64,000 nt of DNA from CAYLHS01 sp964594235. Lineage in GTDB: Bacteria > Actinomycetota > Acidimicrobiia > Spongiisociales > UBA4744. The notes below the pieces were generated by a model. The model ran no database searches. It saw only the letters and a list, made by a program, of their open reading frames with translations, and was not told where the DNA came from. Below, piece after piece: positions 31,857 through 40,319 of this stretch; position 1 is the stretch's first letter; each line of letters opens with the position of its first letter. A program made the translations under genes and the position numbers. The stretch spans positions 43,805-107,804 of the forward strand of contig CAZQMF010000001.1 of assembly GCA_964594235.1 (NCBI GenBank), read 5' to 3'.

Positions 31857-32620
31857 TGCGCGCAGTGAAGACACACGAAGTGAAGACGGCCGTATTCGAA
31901 GGTCCATTGGATCTCCTATTGCAGCTCATCACCAGTCACCAGCTGGAGATCACCGCAGTGAGCCTCGTCGACTTGGTGGACGAGTACCTGGCGGTCATCG
32001 AGGAGATCGAACGTCTCGATCTCGAGGTGACCAGCGAGTTCGTACTCATCGCATCGACACTGATCCAGTTGAAGGCCCGTCGGCTGCTTCCGACATCGGA
32101 CGGCCTCGATCTCGATGAGGAGCTGGAGCTCATCGAGGAGCGCGATCGTCTCCTCGCACGTCTCCTCGCATGTGTCACCTTCAAGGACGTAGCTGCCGTC
32201 ATCGCCCACAGAATGGAGCAGGCCGATCGATACGTTCCCCGCTCGGCGGGCCTCGAGTTCCCCGTACCCACCCGGCCGGATGCACTCCCACCTATCGATA
32301 TGACTCGCTTGGCCGAGCTCGCGACAGAGCTCTTCGAGTCGGCGATCGCCGAGCCGGACCTCGACCATCTCGATCTCGACCTCCCGTCGGTCGCCGACGC
32401 GATGGCCGATCTACGCAAGCGTGTCGTTGAGGAGGTCGAGACGGACTTCTCAGATCTCGTATCGCACACCGAGCGGCCGGTCGAGGTGATCGCCTACTTT
32501 CTGGCCCTGTTGGAACTCGCCCGGTGGGGGGTGGTCGAAGCCACACAGAACGGCTGGCTGGCCGAGATACAGGTCAGAGCCGCGGTCGTGGACCTGACGA
32601 TCGAAAGCGAGTGGGAGTGA
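31853..32620 (+). CDS. scpA: Segregation and condensation protein ScpA
   Basis: This encodes 255 residues from ATG 31853 (or 31856), overlapping the HD stop; a longer upstream frame is inside the HD gene. The N-terminus FEGPLDLLLQLITSHQLEIT and VSEF-like block VTSEFVLIASTLIQLKARRL are standard kleisin features; the C-terminal winged helix includes VEVIAYFLALLELARWG. It bridges SMC heads with ScpB for chromosome segregation. The Mycobacterium order parA-scpA-scpB lacks parA here. Confidence 0.94.
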   Translation: MMRAVKTHEVKTAVFEGPLDLLLQLITSHQLEITAVSLVDLVDEYLAVIEEIERLDLEVTSEFVLIASTLIQLKARRLLPTSDGLDLDEELELIEERDRLLARLLACVTFKDVAAVIAHRMEQADRYVPRSAGLEFPVPTRPDALPPIDMTRLAELATELFESAIAEPDLDHLDLDLPSVADAMADLRKRVVEEVETDFSDLVSHTERPVEVIAYFLALLELARWGVVEATQNGWLAEIQVRAAVVDLTIESEWE

Positions 32621-33183
32621 TGGGTGACGCAGAGCTGGCACGGGTGATCGAGGCGATCCTGTTCGTCGCAGAAGAGCCTGTATCGAGAGAGGACCTCGCA
32701 GAAGTGTTGGAGATGGGGAGTGACGACGTCGACCGTGGCGTGGGCGCTCTCCGGGCATCTCTCGACGAGCGAGGCTCAGGGCTGGTCGTCCGGGAGACGG
32801 CCGGCGGGTGGCGCCTGTACACGCGACCGGAGGCCCGTCCGTATCTGGAGCGCTTTGCCTCCTCGGAATCGTCCGCACGGCTATCCGGGGCCGCGATGGA
32901 AGTGCTGTCGATCATCGCCTACCAGCAGCCCGTGTCCAAGGGACAGATCGCCGAGATCCGCGGCGTCGACTCCGCGTCCGCTGTGCGAACCCTCGAGCGT
33001 AGGGGACTCATTCAGGAGCGGGAGCGGCTCTCGACGCCCGGGAACCCCGCCCTCTACGAGACATCCCGCCTGTTTCTCGAGAAGGTTGGAGTCAACTCGC
33101 TGGCCGAGTTGCCACCCCTCGCCGACCACGTGCCTCCATCGGCGGTCGTCGAGTCGCTGGAGGAGACCTTCCGCGCCGAATGA
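32620..33183 (+). CDS. scpB: Segregation and condensation protein ScpB
   Basis: This encodes 187 residues from ATG 32620, overlapping the scpA stop (TGATG). Two winged-helix domains: IEAILFVAEEPVSREDLAEV at the N-terminus and EVLSIIAYQQPVSKGQIAEI plus RGVDSASAVRTLERRGLIQE, the canonical ScpB blocks. It dimerises and binds ScpA. Length is typical. It is coupled to rluB by an ATGA overlap. Confidence 0.95.
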   Translation: MGDAELARVIEAILFVAEEPVSREDLAEVLEMGSDDVDRGVGALRASLDERGSGLVVRETAGGWRLYTRPEARPYLERFASSESSARLSGAAMEVLSIIAYQQPVSKGQIAEIRGVDSASAVRTLERRGLIQERERLSTPGNPALYETSRLFLEKVGVNSLAELPPLADHVPPSAVVESLEETFRAE

Positions 33184-33896
33184 TGGAACGCCTCCAGAAA
33201 CTGATCGCGCACTCCGGACTCACCTCCCGGCGCGGCGCCGAGGAGATGATCAGGGAGGGGAGGGTGACTGTCGATGGCGTCGCAGCCCACCTCGGGCAGA
33301 AGATCAACCCGGAGACGGCAGCGGTCGAGGTCGATGGGGTCCCACTGCCGGTTGCACCCGGCCTCGTCTACTACCTGCTCAACAAGCCAGTCGACGTCAT
33401 CAGCACCGCAGATGATGCGCATGGGCGCCCGACCGTCGTCGATCTCGTCTCGTCCGACACTCGTGTCTATCCGGTCGGTCGTCTCGACAGCGACTCGGAA
33501 GGCCTCATCTTGTTGACCAACGACGGCACCCTGACCGAGCGTCTCACCCACCCGAGGTACGGAGTCGAGAAGACGTACCTGGTCCGCGTCGCTGGTACTG
33601 CGACGAGCGCGCGCCTCCGCCGGCTCCGAGAAGGGGTTGAACTCGACGATGGTGTGGCCCGCCCAGTGTCGGTACGCGTCGTGGACCGGCTCGATACGGA
33701 GGCTCTGATCGAGATCGTCATGGGCGAGGGTCGAAAACGGGAAGTGCGACGGATGTGCGAGGCGGTTGGCCTGCCCGTCATGCGGCTCATGCGCACCGCG
33801 ATCGGCCCGCTGGCCGACCACGATCTTCGCCCTGGTGACAGCCGGAAGCTCAGAGTGGAAGAGGTGCGAAGCCTCTACGCTGCGGCTGGACGATGA
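33180..33896 (+). CDS. rluB: 23S rRNA pseudouridine synthase RluB-like
   Basis: This encodes 238 residues. An S4 domain (ERLQKLIAHSGLTSRRGAEE) is followed by the RsuA/RluB catalytic domain with the active-site Asp in VGRLDSDSEGLILLTNDG and the KTYLVRV and GRKREVRRM blocks. It should isomerise a uridine of 23S rRNA near the peptidyl-transferase centre. The position between scpB and cmk equals Rv1711. The stop overlaps the aroA-cmk start. Confidence 0.94.
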   Translation: MMERLQKLIAHSGLTSRRGAEEMIREGRVTVDGVAAHLGQKINPETAAVEVDGVPLPVAPGLVYYLLNKPVDVISTADDAHGRPTVVDLVSSDTRVYPVGRLDSDSEGLILLTNDGTLTERLTHPRYGVEKTYLVRVAGTATSARLRRLREGVELDDGVARPVSVRVVDRLDTEALIEIVMGEGRKREVRRMCEAVGLPVMRLMRTAIGPLADHDLRPGDSRKLRVEEVRSLYAAAGR

Positions 33897-35806
33897 CGCG
33901 CCGCATCACACCTCACAGGGCCGAGGGCACCGTCAACGTGCCGGGATCTCGCAGTGTCACTAATCGGGCACTCGTCATCGCCTCCCTGGCGAGAGGCATG
34001 AGCCGTCTTCGACGGGTCGCCGTGTGCGACGACTCCCATGCGATGATCGACGGACTTCGGGCACTGGGCATCGACATCCGAGCTGAGGAAGCCGATCTGA
34101 TCATCGACTCGGCCAACGGACTCGATGGCACAGGCGCACGGATCTGGGCCGGCGCGTCAGGGACAACGGCGCGATTCTTGACGGCCGTCGCGGCATTGTG
34201 CCGCACCGACGTGCACATCGACGGGGAAGAACGACTCAGGAACCGGCCCCTCGCGCCTCTGATCCACGCCCTGCGGGCGATGGGCGCCCTCGTCGATAGG
34301 GACGCTCTCCCGATCGTGATCGACGGGAGCGCATTGGCCGGAGGGACGGTGTCTGTCGATGCCTCGTCGTCCAGCCAATTCGTGTCGGCCATCGCCATGA
34401 TCGCCCCGGCACTGGACGAGGGATTGTCGGTTTCCTGGAGTCGCCTGGCATCCAAGCCGTTTGTCGAGGCCACCGTCCAGGTCATGGGAGTATTCGGGGT
34501 GGCTTCATCCCTGGAACCCGGATCGCTCGAGGTGAGCACTGGGCAGGGCTACGCGCCGAGAGATTTCTCGGTGCCCCCGGATGTCGCGCTGGCCGTATAC
34601 CCGGCCCTCGCTGCCGCAGTCACCGGAGGCAGCGTGACGATTCGAGGCGTTGTTCGTGACCGACTTCAGCCCGATCTGATGGTTTTCGACGTTCTCGAGC
34701 GGATGGGGTGCACGGTCGATTGGCGACCAGAGGGTGTCTCGATTCAGGGTCCCACCGAGCTGACGGCCGTCGACGCGGAGATGGGTGATGCACCGGATGG
34801 AGCGTTGGTCGTGGCAGTGGCTGCGGGTTTCGCAGTAGGTACGTCCCGGATCTCGGGGCTGAGCACACTGGCCTTCAAGGAGAGTGACCGGTTCGCGGGC
34901 ATCGTGACCGGCCTGCGGACCCTTGGTGCGCGGGTTGACCGAAGGGACGATGCCGTGGTCGTCACGAGCAGGATCCGGCATGGGGGTGTGGTCGACGCGC
35001 ACGACGACCATCGCATGGCCATGGTGTTCTCTGTCGCAGGGCTGGCGCAGGAAGGTACAACCGTGACGGGAGATGAAAGCGTTACCAAAACCTGGCCGGG
35101 TTTCTATCGGGATATGGCGGTCCTCGTTGGGGGCGACTGGGCAGTCGAGGCGACATGGCCGACGGCTAGGGTTCCGGACGCCATGGATGTGATAGCGATC
35201 GACGGGCCCGGGGGGGCCGGGAAGACGACGGTCGCCGAGGCCCTCGCGACGGCCCTCGGTGTCGCGCATCTCGACACGGGGGCGTTCTACCGTGCGATCA
35301 CCCTCGACGCATTGCGGCACGGTGCCCAAGGAGAGGCACTCGAAGATCTGGCCCGTGTGATCGACGTACGCTATGAGGGCGGCAACGTCTCCATAGCTTC
35401 GGAGGACGTTTCGGGCGAAATCAGAAGCGACGATGTCAACCGCTACGTGTCTGAAGTGAGCGCGAACCCGTCGGTCCGCAGAGAGATGGTGCGACGCCAG
35501 CAGGAGTGGGTCGCCGCCCATGGTGGCAGGGCGGTGGTCGAGGGGCGTGACATCGGCACGGTCGTTTTTCCGAACGCCCAGTTGAAAGTGTTCCTCGTTG
35601 CACGACCCGAGGTGCGCGCGTACCGGCGCGCAGCTGAGATGCAACACACAGGAGTCGACTCGGTCCAGCAGGCTCTGATACGGCGCGACGAGCTCGACTC
35701 ATCCCGGGAAGTGTCACCGCTCACCCCGGCGGAAGACGCAGTTGTGATCGACACATCCGATCTCACCGTCGAGCAGGTCGTTGCGAAGATCGTCGCAATG
35801 TTGTAG
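33893..35806 (+). CDS. aroA-cmk: Fused 3-phosphoshikimate 1-carboxyvinyltransferase and cytidylate kinase
   Basis: This is one 637-residue frame. Residues 1-430 are EPSP synthase: PGSRSVTNRALVIA, GASGTTARFL, RNRPLAPLIHALR, SSSSQFVSA, FKESDRF, DDHRMAM and KTWPGF. Residues 431-637 are CMP kinase: GPGGAGKTT (P-loop), LDTGAFYRAITL, VEGRDIGTVVFP and RRDELDSSRE. The first performs step six of the shikimate pathway, the second phosphorylates CMP/dCMP. There is essentially no linker: residue 431 is the Met (ATG 35183) where a free Cmk would begin, so some separate Cmk might be made by internal initiation. Arg20 replaces the near-invariant EPSPS Lys of the SKS motif. Confidence 0.93.
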   Translation: MTRRITPHRAEGTVNVPGSRSVTNRALVIASLARGMSRLRRVAVCDDSHAMIDGLRALGIDIRAEEADLIIDSANGLDGTGARIWAGASGTTARFLTAVAALCRTDVHIDGEERLRNRPLAPLIHALRAMGALVDRDALPIVIDGSALAGGTVSVDASSSSQFVSAIAMIAPALDEGLSVSWSRLASKPFVEATVQVMGVFGVASSLEPGSLEVSTGQGYAPRDFSVPPDVALAVYPALAAAVTGGSVTIRGVVRDRLQPDLMVFDVLERMGCTVDWRPEGVSIQGPTELTAVDAEMGDAPDGALVVAVAAGFAVGTSRISGLSTLAFKESDRFAGIVTGLRTLGARVDRRDDAVVVTSRIRHGGVVDAHDDHRMAMVFSVAGLAQEGTTVTGDESVTKTWPGFYRDMAVLVGGDWAVEATWPTARVPDAMDVIAIDGPGGAGKTTVAEALATALGVAHLDTGAFYRAITLDALRHGAQGEALEDLARVIDVRYEGGNVSIASEDVSGEIRSDDVNRYVSEVSANPSVRREMVRRQQEWVAAHGGRAVVEGRDIGTVVFPNAQLKVFLVARPEVRAYRRAAEMQHTGVDSVQQALIRRDELDSSREVSPLTPAEDAVVIDTSDLTVEQVVAKIVAML

Positions 35807-35943
35807 CGGTGCGTGCGACACACCGCGTGGAGCGCTTCGCTTGCCGCTTGGCTATCGGTTGGACAGTCGCCCCGCGATCTCGAGCCGCTTGGGGTCGTGT
35901 GCTGGGGACTGGGGACTGTTGGCTGTCCGCCGTTGGGTGCGGC
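35807..35943. other. Non-coding spacer with short repeats between cmk and ispH
   Basis: This is a 137-bp convergent spacer. GGAGCGCTTCGCTTGCC at about 35829-35845 makes an imperfect hairpin, and GGGGACTGGGGACTG at about 35902-35917 is a tandem direct repeat. No reading frame in it is convincing. It may hold the shared terminator of the two converging transcripts, but no stem followed by a T-tract is present. Confidence 0.45.
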
Positions 35944-36987
35944 CTATTTGAGGTCGGCGAGCGCCTCGGTGGCAGTCCAGGATCGATCGTTCTGCAGCGG
36001 GCCGGGTTGGCCTGGAACCGGTGCCCCAAACCCCCCTTCGACAGCCGACTGAAGCGCGGTGAGAAAGCCCCGCAGCTGCCGAGGAAGCGGGAAGTACTCG
36101 TCTTCGTCGGTGACCGACAGCAGCCGGTATCCGTCGCGGGGAGCGACTCTCTCGATGACTTCCTGAACCAGATGGTCAGGCGCGGACGCCCCGGCGGTCA
36201 CTCCGACGACCCTGGCGTCGTCGAGCCAATCGTCATCGATCTGGGAGGCTGAGTCGACCCGGTAGGTCGGCGTTCCCTCTCGACGGGCCACTCGCACGAG
36301 GGCCTGAGTGTTGGAACTACTCGCCGATCCGACGACGAGGATGACATCGGAGCCGCCGGCGAGGGACTTGACAGCCTCCTGCCGATTGGTGGTCGCGTAG
36401 CAGAGGTCACTGCGTCGGGCCGTTTGGAGGCCGACGAACCGGTCTTGTGCCGACTCGAGAACCGTCTCCCATTCGTGGAGGCCGAGTGTCGTCTGTGCCA
36501 GGAGCGCTACCTTGGACTGATCACGCGGCCTGTACTCATCGAGCGACTGGTTGGGTTCGACGAGGTGCATCGCGTCGGGGGCGACGGCGATCGTTCCGGT
36601 CGCCTCATCGTGTCCTTCGTGGCCCACATAGATGATGTCGTAACCCTGCTGGGACATCCGCTTGACCTCGTGATGGACCTTCGTCACGAGTGGACAGACT
36701 GCGTCGATGACGACTCCAGCTCGTTCTGCAGCGGCGGCCACGACGTCGGGGGCGGACCCATGGGCGGACAGCATGAGTGGCGCCCCGGCCGGCACGGATG
36801 CGATGTCGTCGACGAACACGACGCCCATGTGCTCGAACGCGCCCACGACCCAGCGGTTGTGGACGATCTCGTGGTAACAGTAGACGGGAGGGTCGAACAC
36901 TCGCACCATCCACGTGAGTGCTTTGATGGCCATCTCGACGCCGGCACAGAAACCGCGAGGTTCCGCCAAGAGCACATGGTCGACCAT
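35944..36987 (-). CDS. ispH: 4-hydroxy-3-methylbut-2-enyl diphosphate reductase IspH
   Basis: This encodes 347 residues from ATG 36985-36987. Three Fe-S cysteines are present: RGFCAGVEMAI, AVCPLVTKVH and SDLCYATTNRQ. YHEIVHNRWVV, the catalytic-Glu motif HDEATGT (ATGTI region), and SSNTQAL complete the active site. It catalyses the last step of the MEP isoprenoid pathway, making IPP and DMAPP with a [4Fe-4S] cluster. It lies reversed between cmk and der, which are adjacent in Mycobacterium. It has its own promoter region shared divergently with der. Confidence 0.96.
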   Translation of the reverse strand: MVDHVLLAEPRGFCAGVEMAIKALTWMVRVFDPPVYCYHEIVHNRWVVGAFEHMGVVFVDDIASVPAGAPLMLSAHGSAPDVVAAAAERAGVVIDAVCPLVTKVHHEVKRMSQQGYDIIYVGHEGHDEATGTIAVAPDAMHLVEPNQSLDEYRPRDQSKVALLAQTTLGLHEWETVLESAQDRFVGLQTARRSDLCYATTNRQEAVKSLAGGSDVILVVGSASSSNTQALVRVARREGTPTYRVDSASQIDDDWLDDARVVGVTAGASAPDHLVQEVIERVAPRDGYRLLSVTDEDEYFPLPRQLRGFLTALQSAVEGGFGAPVPGQPGPLQNDRSWTATEALADLK

Positions 36988-37017
36988 GTGACAGATGGTA
37001 CAGAGAACTGGGGGTAG

Positions 37018-37034
37018 GGCTCGCGCAGCGAGCC
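37018..37034. repeat. Perfect 7-bp inverted repeat in ispH/der divergent promoter
   Basis: GGCTCGC (37018-37024) pairs with GCGAGCC (37028-37034) across a GCA loop. It is in the 80-bp divergent region between ispH and der. The arms share the CGAGC/GCTCG core with the hairpin at 2824-2840. It could be an operator or a small mobile palindromic unit. Confidence 0.45.
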
Positions 37035-37067
37035 TCCACTACCGTTGGCGTGACCGGAGGAACCGTT

Positions 37068-38378
37068 GTGAGCAGGACGCCCGTTGTGGCCGTTGTCGGC
37101 CGCCCCAATGTCGGCAAGTCGAGCCTCGTCAATCGAGTGCTGGGACGTCGCATCGCGGTCGTCGATGAGCAACCGGGTGTTACGAGAGATCGTCGTGAGT
37201 TTCGTGCCGATTGGGCAGGGAGGGAGTTCCTGATCGTCGACACCGGAGGATGGGAGGTCGCTCCGAGTGAGGAGTTGGTCGCCGCGATCTCCGGACAGGC
37301 GGAGGCCGCCCTTGGTGCCGCGGATCTCGTCCTGTTTGTGGTCGACGCGACGACGGGCGTCTCCGAGGATGATGCCCGAGTGGCCCGGCTCCTTCGCGAC
37401 GCTCCGGTGATTCTGGTCGCGAACAAGGTCGACGATGCCAAACAGGAGCCGGATGTGGCCGAGCTATGGCAGCTCGGCCTCGGCGAGCCTTCCGCCGTTT
37501 CGGCACTCCACGGCAGGGGAGTAGGGGACTTGCTCGATAGGGTCGTCGGGCGCCTTCCCGAGCTTCCAGAAGGACCCACCGAGGAGATGAAGAGCCTTGC
37601 GATCATCGGCAGGCCCAACGTCGGCAAGTCGACGCTACTGAACAGGCTCCTGGGGGAGGAGCGGGTGCTGGTATCGCCGACGCCCGGAACCACACGGGAC
37701 CCGATCGATGTGGTCACGCAGATCGGGGAGCATCGCTTCCGGGTAGTGGACACTGCCGGGATTCGCCGAGCCCCGAAAGTCAAGGAGGCGGCGGACTACT
37801 ACTCGGTCCTGCGGGCGAAAGGGACACTCGCGGAGGCAGATGTTGCACTCTTGGTCGTCGATGCCGTTGACGGGATCGTGCAACAGGATCAGCGCATTGC
37901 CCAGGCCGCGGAGGAGTCAGGCGCTGGACTGGTGGTGCTGGTCAACAAGTGGGACGGTGCGGATCGAGAACAACGAGAGATTGCCATTGAAGATGTCGTG
38001 GATCGACTTGGGTTCGTCGGTTGGGCGCCTCTCCTGAGGATCTCCGCCCTCACAGGACGTGGGGTTCACCGGCTCGCACCGGCCCTCGATGAGGTCCTTG
38101 AATCGCGGGAGTTCCGCGTCGGGACCGGGACGCTCAATCGCTTGGTCCGGGAGTGGCAGGAGGCTCATGCTCCGCCGACGAGGAAGGGACGCCGGTCGCG
38201 CATCCTGTACGCCGTGCAGGCCGGTACTTCGCCACCCACGTTTGTGTTGTTTGTTGGGGGCGGAGAGCTCGACGTGAGCTACCTCCGCTATCTGGAGCGA
38301 CGACTGAGAGATGAGTTCCCTTTCACGGGAACACCGGTTCGGTTGATCGCCAGACGGAGGAAGGCGCCACCGAGGTAG
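37068..38378 (+). CDS. der: Ribosome-associated GTPase Der (EngA)
   Basis: This encodes 436 residues from GTG 37068, chosen because CCGGAGG ends seven bases upstream; GTG 37050 is the longer option. Two tandem G domains: GRPNVGKSSLVNRV, DTGG and NKVDDA in the first; GRPNVGKSTLLNRLLGEE, DTAGIRR and NKWDGAD in the second; then a KH-like C-terminal domain. It is essential for 50S ribosome assembly. It matches Rv1713, the end of the conserved block. Confidence 0.96.
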   Translation: MSRTPVVAVVGRPNVGKSSLVNRVLGRRIAVVDEQPGVTRDRREFRADWAGREFLIVDTGGWEVAPSEELVAAISGQAEAALGAADLVLFVVDATTGVSEDDARVARLLRDAPVILVANKVDDAKQEPDVAELWQLGLGEPSAVSALHGRGVGDLLDRVVGRLPELPEGPTEEMKSLAIIGRPNVGKSTLLNRLLGEERVLVSPTPGTTRDPIDVVTQIGEHRFRVVDTAGIRRAPKVKEAADYYSVLRAKGTLAEADVALLVVDAVDGIVQQDQRIAQAAEESGAGLVVLVNKWDGADREQREIAIEDVVDRLGFVGWAPLLRISALTGRGVHRLAPALDEVLESREFRVGTGTLNRLVREWQEAHAPPTRKGRRSRILYAVQAGTSPPTFVLFVGGGELDVSYLRYLERRLRDEFPFTGTPVRLIARRRKAPPR

Positions 38379-38407
38379 CATCCACCTCGGACTCACGAAA
38401 GGGCGCA

Positions 38408-39772
38408 ATGCGTACGGTTTACGCACTCTCGGGCGGCGTGTCCAAGTTCGCCAAGGCTCGTCCGGACAAGACGTTCCAGGCGGTGATCAAGGAGGCGTAC
38501 GACGCCGCGATCACCGATCTTGGGCTCGACTTCCGAACGTTCACGTCGGTGGTGGACGGATCCGTCGCCTCGTACTTCTCCGACCACTTCAGCAGGCAGC
38601 TGATGGCCGGCATCATGGCCCAGGATTACCTCGGGCTTGTCCCGAAACCAGGACACCGTGTCGAAGGCGGTGGCGCGACCGGTGGCCTGTGTTTCCAGGA
38701 GGCATGGAAGTCGGTCGCCTCCGGACACATGGACGTCTGTGTCGCCTACGGCTTCGAGACGATGAGCCACGTGGAAACCTGGAAGGGAAACGAGTTCATC
38801 GCCTTGGCGTCGGACGTGTCGTGGGACTACCCGGTGGGGGGGTTCTATTCGGGCTACTACGCCATGATGGTCACTCGCCATATGAAGGAGTTCGGAACCA
38901 CCCCCGAACAGATGGCGGCCGTGTCGGTGAAGAACCACCGCAACGCGTATCACAACCCGTACGCGCAGAAGCGCAACCGGTACACGATCGAAGACGTTCG
39001 CAGCGCGCCGATGGTCGCCTGGCCGCTGACGCGGCTCGACATCTGCGTCATGTCGGATGGCGCGGCGGTCACGGTCCTCGCCTCCGAGGAAGGACTGGAG
39101 AAGCTCGAGGCGGCAGGAGCGGCGGTGACGCGTCCCCTGGTCAAGGTGACCGGCATCGGTCGTGGCACCGATGCAATGCGTATGTCGGACCGACCGCACG
39201 TCGACTACGAGACGTTCATGCGTGACTACGCCACAGAACAAGAGAAGTCCTCCGACGAGACGCGTGCCTACTACAAGAGATTGTGGAAACACGGCACCCG
39301 CTATCCGGGCGTGCACTCGTTCCGGGCGGGCCGCACCGCAGGCAACATGGCGTACCGGCAAGCCGGGGTCGGGGACCCGCTCGCCGAGTTGGACTTCATC
39401 GAGCTGCACGACGCCTATACGTCGTCCGAGCTTCAGACCTACGAGGACATGGGGCTGTGCCTCTACGGAGAAGGCGGCGAGTTTGCAGCGTCAGGAAAGG
39501 CGTTCTTGCCGGGAATCGACTATGGGCTCGACCTGCCCGATGACCCGATCACGCCAGTCAACCCTTCAGGGGGCCTGATCGCCTGCGGTCATCCGGTCGG
39601 CGCAACCGGCCTCATGCAGGGCGTCTTCGCCATCTGGCAGCTTCAAGGATCAATCGGAGACCACTTCGGGGATTCGATGCTGCAAGTGGCCGACGCGAAA
39701 CGGGGTGCAATCCACTCCCATGCCGGGACAGGCACCTACGTCACCGTGAGCGTGCTCGAGAGGGAGGACTGA
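38408..39772 (+). CDS. Thiolase-fold acyl-CoA enzyme lacking the thiolase cysteines (lipid-transfer/Ltp2-like)
   Basis: This encodes 454 residues with thiolase-superfamily architecture. Blocks: HRVEGGGATGGLCFQEAW, where the nucleophile Cys of C-A-S/T-G is Gly89; ELHDAYTSSELQTYEDMG; NPSGGLIACGHPVGATGLMQ with the conserved His; and SHAGTGTYV, where the second catalytic Cys is absent. Loss of both Cys argues against thiolysis or Claisen condensation. The Ltp2-type retro-aldolases of steroid side-chain degradation are thiolase-fold proteins without the Cys that work with a DUF35 partner, and a DUF35-like gene follows by one base. The physiological substrate is unknown. Confidence 0.8.
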   Translation: MRTVYALSGGVSKFAKARPDKTFQAVIKEAYDAAITDLGLDFRTFTSVVDGSVASYFSDHFSRQLMAGIMAQDYLGLVPKPGHRVEGGGATGGLCFQEAWKSVASGHMDVCVAYGFETMSHVETWKGNEFIALASDVSWDYPVGGFYSGYYAMMVTRHMKEFGTTPEQMAAVSVKNHRNAYHNPYAQKRNRYTIEDVRSAPMVAWPLTRLDICVMSDGAAVTVLASEEGLEKLEAAGAAVTRPLVKVTGIGRGTDAMRMSDRPHVDYETFMRDYATEQEKSSDETRAYYKRLWKHGTRYPGVHSFRAGRTAGNMAYRQAGVGDPLAELDFIELHDAYTSSELQTYEDMGLCLYGEGGEFAASGKAFLPGIDYGLDLPDDPITPVNPSGGLIACGHPVGATGLMQGVFAIWQLQGSIGDHFGDSMLQVADAKRGAIHSHAGTGTYVTVSVLERED

Positions 39773-39773
39773 C

Positions 39774-40319
39774 ATGACGAAGCTGCCAGACCGCCGAGAA
39801 GAGACACTCGGCGGCTACGTGGTTCACGGTGTTCCGTTCCCTGTCGAAACGGATCCGGATGCGCTTGCCTTCCTCAAGCGGATGGCACCGCTGCAGATAG
39901 AGCAGGAGTATTCGATCACGTACCTGCACTCATACGGACAGGACAGCCCCTGGTTCGCCGGAGTCACCAATAAGACACTCCTCGCCAGCCAGGATCCCGA
40001 GTCGGGGTACACCTATGCAACGCCTCGTGGTCACGATATGTACTCGGGCGAGGAGACGAGCTGGATCGACATCACCGACCGCACGGCAAAGGTTCACGCG
40101 TTCACTGTGTGCTACTTTGGATCGGAGGAGTTCCTTCCGGAAACGCCGTTCGTGCTGGCCCTCATCGAGTACGAGGGAGTGAATACGTTGTTCCTGACCC
40201 GGATCATGGGTCTCGAGCTGGACGACGTGTCGCTCGACTGGATCGGGATGGAGGTCACACCCCGGTTCCTGCGCAACAGCAAGCTGAAGCCGACGGATGT
40301 CTACTTCGTCCCTGCCTGA
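39774..40319 (+). CDS. DUF35/OB-fold partner of the thiolase-like protein, zinc ribbon lost
   Basis: This encodes 181 residues immediately after the thiolase-like gene. The C-terminal half (FVLALIEYEGVNTLFLTRIM; GMEVTPRF) fits the OB fold of DUF35 acyl-CoA-associated proteins. These normally start with a rubredoxin-like CxxC...CxxC zinc ribbon; here only one Cys is present in the whole protein, so the ribbon cannot bind zinc in the usual way. DUF35 proteins form complexes with thiolase-like enzymes, so the pair is probably one enzyme. Confidence 0.7.
   Translation: MTKLPDRREETLGGYVVHGVPFPVETDPDALAFLKRMAPLQIEQEYSITYLHSYGQDSPWFAGVTNKTLLASQDPESGYTYATPRGHDMYSGEETSWIDITDRTAKVHAFTVCYFGSEEFLPETPFVLALIEYEGVNTLFLTRIMGLELDDVSLDWIGMEVTPRFLRNSKLKPTDVYFVPA

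Noticed and set aside
35809..36252. Plus-strand frame after cmk
   Set aside because: Most of it is antisense to ispH, which has all its Fe-S cysteines; the rest is low-complexity spacer.
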